Origin: SURF-21 sp964462595
Lineage (GTDB): Bacteria; Actinomycetota; Geothermincolia; Geothermincolales; RBG-13-55-18
DNA length: 64,000 bases
Assembly: GCA_964462595.1 (NCBI GenBank)
Contig: CAYWXM010000063.1
Coordinates: 1 to 64,000, forward strand
Reading direction: 5' to 3'
The translations under genes were made by a program, and so were the position numbers. The notes beneath the pieces were generated by a model that was given only the letters and a program-made list of their open reading frames with translations, did no database searches and had not been told where the DNA came from. Below are positions 60,146 to 64,000 of this stretch, one piece after another. Position 1 is the stretch's first letter, and the number at the start of each line of letters is the position of its first letter.

Positions 60146-60272
60146 GGTGCCAGGTCTTGCATCCCGGCTCCAAGATTTCCAGTAGCACTTATGTAACAGC
60201 TCTTCAGAGAGGCTGTATATGGTAATAATTACCTCCACATACCCTGGTATGCAAAAAACAAGACCTGACCCC
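60146..60272. mobile_element. Short inverted-repeat element (MITE/REP-like), copy 2
   Basis: 127 bases with GGTGCCAGGTCTTGCA at the left and GCAAAAAACAAGACCTGACC (ending CC at 60272) at the right. The inner CATACCCTGGTATG palindrome matches the inner palindrome of copy 1 in reverse orientation. It ends one base from the stop codon of the thiolase at 60274 and also lies just upstream of the next gene in the operon. The central region differs from copy 1, as is usual for such elements. Confidence 0.65.
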
Positions 60273-60273
60273 C

Positions 60274-61494
60274 TTAACGTTTGAAGATGTGGATGCTCAT
60301 GGCGGCGGGCTCCGTTCCCAGCACCCCGCCACCGTTCAAGGTCAGGCCCACCCTGGGGTCCGCGACCTGCCTCTCCCCCGCCTCGCCCCTCAACTGCCAC
60401 ACGATCTCGGCGATCATGCCCAGGCCGGTGGCTCCTACCGGGTGGCCTTTGGTGACCAGCCCGCCGCTGGTATTGAAGGCCACCTTGCCGCCGATCTCCG
60501 TCCAGCCGCGGTCGATCCACTCCCCCGCCTCGCCGGGCCCGCAAACCTGCAGATCCTCCATGAAGCCGTATTCGGATACCGAGGTGGCGTCGTGCACCTC
60601 CACAACGTCCAGGTCCCGCGGGCCGATGCCGGCCTGTTCGTATGCCAGGGGCACCATGCGCTTCACTATGCCCTCCCCGCCCAGGGGCACGCCGCTGATG
60701 CCGGACTGGTTAACGGTGGCGACGACGTAAACCGGTTTTGCGGTACGGGACCGCGCGAACTCCTCGCTGCAGATGACCGCCGCGGCCGCCCCGTCGCTGA
60801 TGGGGGCGCACATGAGTCGTGTAAGGGGAAAGGCCACGCTGGGTGAGCTCATGACCTCCTCCAGGGTCACCCTTTCCCGGTACTGGGCGTGTGGGTTGAG
60901 GCTGCCGTTATAGTGGTTCTTCACCGAGAGCTTCCCAAAGTGCTCCGGCTTCGCCCCGCGCTCGCGCATGTAGTAGCGGGCCAGCGCGGCATAGAAGTCC
61001 ATGAATATAGAGCGGTTGACGCCGCTGCCCTCTGTGGAGACCCCGCCCAGCCCCTCCTTTTCGATCAGCTCCACGATCTTGCCCACTTCCTCTATGTCCA
61101 CCGCCGTGCCCAGAGCCAGGAACGATTTCATCTTGTCGCGGTCGTAGAGCTTCTCGGCGCCCAGGGCCAGCACGCAATCGTAGAGCCCCGCCGCCACGGA
61201 GAGCCACCCGAGGTGAAAAGCCGATGAGGCGCTGGCGCAGGCGTTCTCCACGTTGAAGATGGGTATGCCCTCGATGCCCAGGGGGCGCAGCCATACCTGG
61301 CCCCTGATGCTCTCCTGGCCGGTCATCAGCCCGGCCATCGAACTCGAGACGTAGGCGGCCTCGATCTCCTTGCGATCGACCCCGGCATGCCGCAGCGTCT
61401 TCTCTACGGCCTCTCGGGAAAGGTCCTTTATGCTGCGCTCCATGAACTTGCCGAAACGGGTCATGCCGACACCCAGCACTACGACTTCGCGCAT
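60274..61494 (-). CDS. Thiolase family protein (SCP2-type)
   Basis: 406 residues. Starts MREVVVLGVGMTRFGKFME. Nucleophile Cys in VENACASASSAFHLG (about residue 87), His in VEVHDATSVSEYGFMED, second His in TKGHPVGATGLGMIAEI, and the ending LTLNGGGVLGTEPAAMS. Like the thiolase at 1605, it has GGG instead of CSGG at the last site. It cleaves or forms 3-ketoacyl-CoA; here, first gene of an operon with a CoA ligase and acyl-CoA dehydrogenases, it is best read as degradative. It has no OB-fold partner next to it. Transcribed from the AT-rich divergent region facing the MerR-TetR regulator. Confidence 0.88.
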   Translation of the reverse strand: MREVVVLGVGMTRFGKFMERSIKDLSREAVEKTLRHAGVDRKEIEAAYVSSSMAGLMTGQESIRGQVWLRPLGIEGIPIFNVENACASASSAFHLGWLSVAAGLYDCVLALGAEKLYDRDKMKSFLALGTAVDIEEVGKIVELIEKEGLGGVSTEGSGVNRSIFMDFYAALARYYMRERGAKPEHFGKLSVKNHYNGSLNPHAQYRERVTLEEVMSSPSVAFPLTRLMCAPISDGAAAAVICSEEFARSRTAKPVYVVATVNQSGISGVPLGGEGIVKRMVPLAYEQAGIGPRDLDVVEVHDATSVSEYGFMEDLQVCGPGEAGEWIDRGWTEIGGKVAFNTSGGLVTKGHPVGATGLGMIAEIVWQLRGEAGERQVADPRVGLTLNGGGVLGTEPAAMSIHIFKR

Positions 61495-61613
61495 CGCTTC
61501 CTCCTGGCTTCCTGGCGATTTGCGGAACCCTTGCGGTTCCTATGGGATGGGTGTGATGTGAACGGTCTGCCTCGATGCTGCATCTCGATCCTGCAATACG
61601 AATCCGCCTTTTG

Positions 61614-61642
61614 ACTCTATTTTTTCAATTCGGGTTAGTCAA
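61614..61642 (-). promoter_or_regulatory. Promoter of the thiolase/CoA-ligase/ACAD operon
   Basis: On the minus strand: TTGACT (61642-61637), 17 bases, TAGAGT (61619-61614). It drives the operon starting at 61494. Confidence 0.55.
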
Positions 61643-61652
61643 TACTTTGACT
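61637..61652. promoter_or_regulatory. Perfect inverted-repeat operator
   Basis: AGTCAATACTTTGACT: two 6-bp arms around TACT. It overlaps the -35 box of the minus-strand promoter and faces the MerR-TetR regulator gene, so it is the best candidate site for that regulator. Confidence 0.5.
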
Positions 61653-61923
61653 TTATTTTCTTCAATTAATATCTGAATCGTTTTATAAGCTTTTTTTCTG
61701 ATATTTTTCTCTTTACATATAAATTTTCGTATAATAACGTTTAATTACGTATAAGAAGTATGCGGGTTTCCGCGGGGGCCGCGCAAAGCGGGATGGATAA
61801 CCGGCAAGAAAGGTGAAGTGGATGCCATATCCCGCTTCGTGCCGGGCGCATAGTTCGCGGCGGATAGCTGATTATAGAGGCCAGCGTGCGATTACGGCGC
61901 GGATCAAGGGAGCGACGACCAGG

Positions 61924-62784
61924 ATGGCCGTACGGGAAAAACGGGGCATGCGCATGGGGGAACTCGCGAGGCGCTCCGGCACCGGCAAGCAGCTCATCCA
62001 CTATTACCTGCGCCGGGGATACCTGCATCAGCCCCTGTTCAAGAAGGGCAACCAGGCCCTTTACGACGAGACCCACCTGGAAAGGCTACTCTTCCTCAAG
62101 CGGAAGCGCGAGGACGGCCTCCCCCTCCCTTACGCGGCGGAATTGTGGGAGCGGGAGGTCGAGGGACGGGCGCCGACCCAAGGCAGGCACAGGCGCGCCT
62201 ATGGAGAGTCCCCCACACGCGAGCGCATCCTCCGGGAGGCCACCGGCGCTTTCCTGCGCAAGGGCTACCGCGCCACCACCATCTCCGAGATCATGGACGG
62301 GTTGAGCGTCTCCAAGGCATCCTTCTACTACTACTTCGAGAACAAGAAGGATCTGTATTTCAAGTGTCTTGACAATATATTCCAGGAAGTCTTTCGCGAC
62401 GCTCTTGGGAACATCCGGCGCGAGGAGGACACCATCGAGCGCCTCAAGATGCGCTGGGGCGCAACGCGCGCTTTCTTCCCGGAGATGATCACCATCCTGC
62501 AGCTCATCCGGGAGTCCCTGCGCGACGAGGACGAGGAGCACCGCCTGCAGGCCGCGGCCATCCTGCGGCGCTCGCTCATCGAGCCGCTGGCCGGCGACCT
62601 GGAGAAGGGCATGAAAGACGGCGTCTTCCGGCAGGTGAGCAGCGAGATCGTCCCCTTCGCCCTGCTGTCCATGCTGGAGATGGTGGCCTACCGCTCCATG
62701 ATCGACGAGACCTGCAGCGACACGGACATCGAGGATTCCGTCCTCGACCTCATCCTCCATGGCCTGCTGGCAAGGGAATCCTGA
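61924..62784 (+). CDS. MerR-TetR fusion transcriptional regulator
   Basis: 286 residues from ATG 61924 (GGGAG about 11 bases upstream; other ATGs at 61948 and 61954 are possible). Residues 1-75 are a MerR winged helix: MGELARRSGTGKQLIHYYLR and HQPLFKKGNQALYDETHLER. From about residue 95 a TetR HTH follows: ATGAFLRKGYRATTISEIMD, then GLSVSKASFYYYFENKKDLY, and a helical ligand-binding domain to the end. Two DNA-binding domains in one chain are unusual. Placed divergently from the acyl-CoA degradation operon, it probably represses that operon and responds to an acyl-CoA. The AGTCAATACTTTGACT palindrome is its probable site. Confidence 0.85.
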   Translation: MAVREKRGMRMGELARRSGTGKQLIHYYLRRGYLHQPLFKKGNQALYDETHLERLLFLKRKREDGLPLPYAAELWEREVEGRAPTQGRHRRAYGESPTRERILREATGAFLRKGYRATTISEIMDGLSVSKASFYYYFENKKDLYFKCLDNIFQEVFRDALGNIRREEDTIERLKMRWGATRAFFPEMITILQLIRESLRDEDEEHRLQAAAILRRSLIEPLAGDLEKGMKDGVFRQVSSEIVPFALLSMLEMVAYRSMIDETCSDTDIEDSVLDLILHGLLARES

Positions 62785-62939
62785 CCCCTCGACGCCTCGG
62801 GGCCGGAAATCGAGGATCTGCCTTCCGGAATAGGCCTACGGCCCGGAGCATCGCCCTTCTGGTTTCAGAGCTGAAAATAGGATCCTGGTTAAAGGACAAA
62901 CGGCCAAGCCGGAAAGCTGATTTGAAGTTTATAGATATC

Positions 62940-62956
62940 ATACAAATCTGTATAAT
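62940..62956 (+). promoter_or_regulatory. Possible promoter/operator of the dikinase gene
   Basis: TATAAT (62951-62956) lies 18 bases before the ATG at 62974 in an AT-rich patch and overlaps ATACA-AATC-TGTAT (62940-62953), a 5-bp inverted repeat. The -35 region (TTTATA) is weak. Confidence 0.35.
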
Positions 62957-62973
62957 GTTGAAGCAGGACAAGG

Positions 62974-64000
62974 ATGGTGCTGTTGGAAAGTATAACCGCC
63001 AGCCTCTCGGAGGTCGATCTCGGCGATCTCAAGCGGGTAGGGGGCAAGGGGGCAAACCTGGGCCATCTGCTCAGGGGTGGCTTCACCGTTCCCCCCGGCT
63101 TCTGCATCCTGTCCCGCGCCTACGAGGATTTCCTCGCCCAGCCCGATCTCGAGCGCCGCGTGAGCGAGATCATCGCTTCTCTCGACCTCTCGGACCTCCC
63201 CGCCGTGGAGGAAGCGTCGGCGAGCATACGCGGGCTTTTTCTCTCCGTGCCGCTTCCAGCCCCCGTTGAATGGAAGATAGCGGCCGCCTACCGCCGGCTG
63301 CTGGCGGAAGCGGGCGCCGGCACGCTGGTGGCGGTGCGCTCGTCGGTGGGCACCAGGGACCTCTCGCATTCCTCCTTTCCAGGGCAGATGGACACCTACC
63401 ATAACCTGCGCGGAGAGGACGAGATCCTGAGGAAGGTCGTGGAATGCTGGGCTTCAGCCTTCAGCTACCAGGCCATGGTCAACCGCTATTCCCGGGGCAT
63501 CGGCCATTTCGACGTCTTCGTCGCTCCCCTGGTGCAGGCCATGGTCGCGGCGGACAGCGCCGGGGTCATCTTCACCGCCAACCCCGTTAGCGGGCGCCGG
63601 GACCAGATGGTTATCAACGCCTGCCTGGGGCTGGGCGAGGGCGTGGTCTCGGGTGGACTGCAGTGCGACCACCTGGTGGTAGAACGTGACAGCGGCGCTA
63701 TAGTCGAGGAGGCGCTCGGCCGTAAGGACTTCAAGATAGTGCTGGACGAGGAGCGCGGCAGCGGTAACCTGAGGATCCATCTCGAGCCCGAGGAAGCGGG
63801 GCTTCCCTCTATCTCGCCCCAGCAGGTGCGGCAGCTGGTGGAAACGGCGCGGGCCATCGAGGAATACTACGGCTCGCCCCAGGACATCGAGTGGGCCTTT
63901 CGCGCGGGAGAACTATATATACTGCAGGCGAGAAAGATAACCGCGCTGGGAAGCGGACGGCGGGTCGAGGCCGAGGCGGAGTGGGGCTCTCCTGCGGCCG
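62974..64000 (+). CDS. PEP synthase / pyruvate dikinase family, N-terminal ATP-binding domain (partial)
   Basis: 342 codons from ATG 62974 stay open to the right edge, so the gene is truncated by the window. The PPDK_N ATP-grasp domain is recognisable: RVGGKGANLGHLLRGGFTVP (G-rich opening), VAVRSSVGTRDLSHSSFPGQ with the conserved RSS and GQ, FTANPVSGRRDQMVINACLG with GLGEGVVSG, and QDIEWAFRAGELYILQARK at the end of the domain. The phosphohistidine and PEP-binding domains would lie beyond 64000. Full-length PEP synthase makes PEP from pyruvate and ATP; related proteins are rifampicin phosphotransferase and phenylphosphate synthase, which cannot be excluded from this half. Confidence 0.85.
   Translation, partial: MVLLESITASLSEVDLGDLKRVGGKGANLGHLLRGGFTVPPGFCILSRAYEDFLAQPDLERRVSEIIASLDLSDLPAVEEASASIRGLFLSVPLPAPVEWKIAAAYRRLLAEAGAGTLVAVRSSVGTRDLSHSSFPGQMDTYHNLRGEDEILRKVVECWASAFSYQAMVNRYSRGIGHFDVFVAPLVQAMVAADSAGVIFTANPVSGRRDQMVINACLGLGEGVVSGGLQCDHLVVERDSGAIVEEALGRKDFKIVLDEERGSGNLRIHLEPEEAGLPSISPQQVRQLVETARAIEEYYGSPQDIEWAFRAGELYILQARKITALGSGRRVEAEAEWGSPAA

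Larger units (their letters stand above)
61611..61667. repeat. Direct repeat pair in the operator region
   Basis: TTGACTCTATTTTTTCAATT (61611-61630) and TTGACTTTATTTTCTTCAAT (61647-61666) match almost fully with a 36-base period. The first overlaps the -10 box of the minus-strand promoter and the second lies upstream of its -35 box. Confidence 0.5.
61495..61923. other. Divergent AT-rich control region
   Basis: 429 bases between the thiolase operon (minus) and the MerR-TetR gene (plus). The 61611-61760 segment is by far the most AT-rich DNA in the window, with TATAAT-like sequences on both strands. It contains the minus-strand promoter, a perfect inverted repeat and direct repeats, listed separately. 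No coding sequence. Confidence 0.6.

Noticed and set aside
60118..60162. Upstream ATG extension of the CoA ligase by 15 residues
   Set aside because: The extra codons lie inside the repeat element; ATG 60117 has a proper ribosome site.

Overview
The window reads as one contig of a high-GC, strictly anaerobic, rubrerythrin- and ferritin-bearing heterotroph. It is dominated by acyl-CoA, flavoprotein and radical-enzyme chemistry. The gene style (GTG/TTG starts, strong GGAGG sites, split pyruvate-carboxylase-type subunits, a BirA without an HTH domain, thiolase/OB-fold pairs) would fit a deep anaerobic lineage of Actinomycetota. No rRNA or other phylogenetic marker is present, so taxonomy is inference only. 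I saw no tRNA, rRNA, CRISPR array, insertion sequence with transposase, or prophage.

Layout. 1-6.3 kb (minus strand): edge of a nitronate monooxygenase, a C_GCAxxG_C_C protein, a thiolase plus HMG-CoA-synthase-like/OB-fold pair, and a B12-binding radical SAM protein. 6.6-17.2 kb: ferritin, then an electron-transfer module on the plus strand (EtfA, EtfB, a small helical protein, a GlcD-type flavoprotein, an HdrD-like Fe-S protein, a second GlcD-type flavoprotein, a FixC-like flavoprotein, a FixX-like ferredoxin), then rubrerythrin. 17-28.8 kb: mixed genes, including an SHMT-like enzyme, enoyl-CoA hydratase, YiiX-like hydrolase, lipocalin-type lipoprotein, alpha/beta hydrolase, a GMC oxidoreductase operon with two tandem 280-residue paralogues, a pentapeptide-repeat protein and a 2TM protein.

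29-43 kb is the most striking part. It holds a B12 acyl-CoA mutase (large subunit, then a radical SAM-PDZ protein, then the B12 subunit), an MmgE/PrpD protein, an AMP-forming acyl-CoA synthetase and an enoyl-CoA hydratase. These are followed by a glycyl radical enzyme operon of the fumarate-adding (benzylsuccinate/alkylsuccinate synthase) type, with Cys468 and Gly803, four tiny Cys-rich proteins and a ferredoxin-domain activating enzyme. Together these could activate a hydrocarbon-like substrate by addition to fumarate, ligate it to CoA, rearrange the carbon skeleton and feed beta-oxidation. 43-48 kb encodes biotin ligase, biotin transporter BioY and a two-subunit biotin carboxylase/carboxyltransferase that could make oxaloacetate (hence fumarate) or move the released carboxyl group. 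48-53 kb: DMT transporter, a frameshifted gene, haloalkane dehalogenase and a lipoprotein hydrolase. 53-61.5 kb (minus strand): an unknown duplicated Cys-rich protein, two acyl-CoA dehydrogenases, a ferredoxin-nitroreductase, a phenylacetate-CoA-ligase-type enzyme and a thiolase, interrupted twice by a short inverted-repeat element. A MerR-TetR fusion regulator is divergent from that operon across an AT-rich operator region, and the window ends inside a PEP synthase/pyruvate dikinase-type gene.

Functional reading: acyl-CoA dehydrogenases would deliver electrons to EtfAB. The GlcD/HdrD and FixC/FixX proteins are candidates to pass them to quinone or another low-potential acceptor. Thiolases, hydratases and CoA ligases complete an anaerobic fatty-acid or hydrocarbon degradation repertoire. 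Substrates cannot be fixed from sequence alone.
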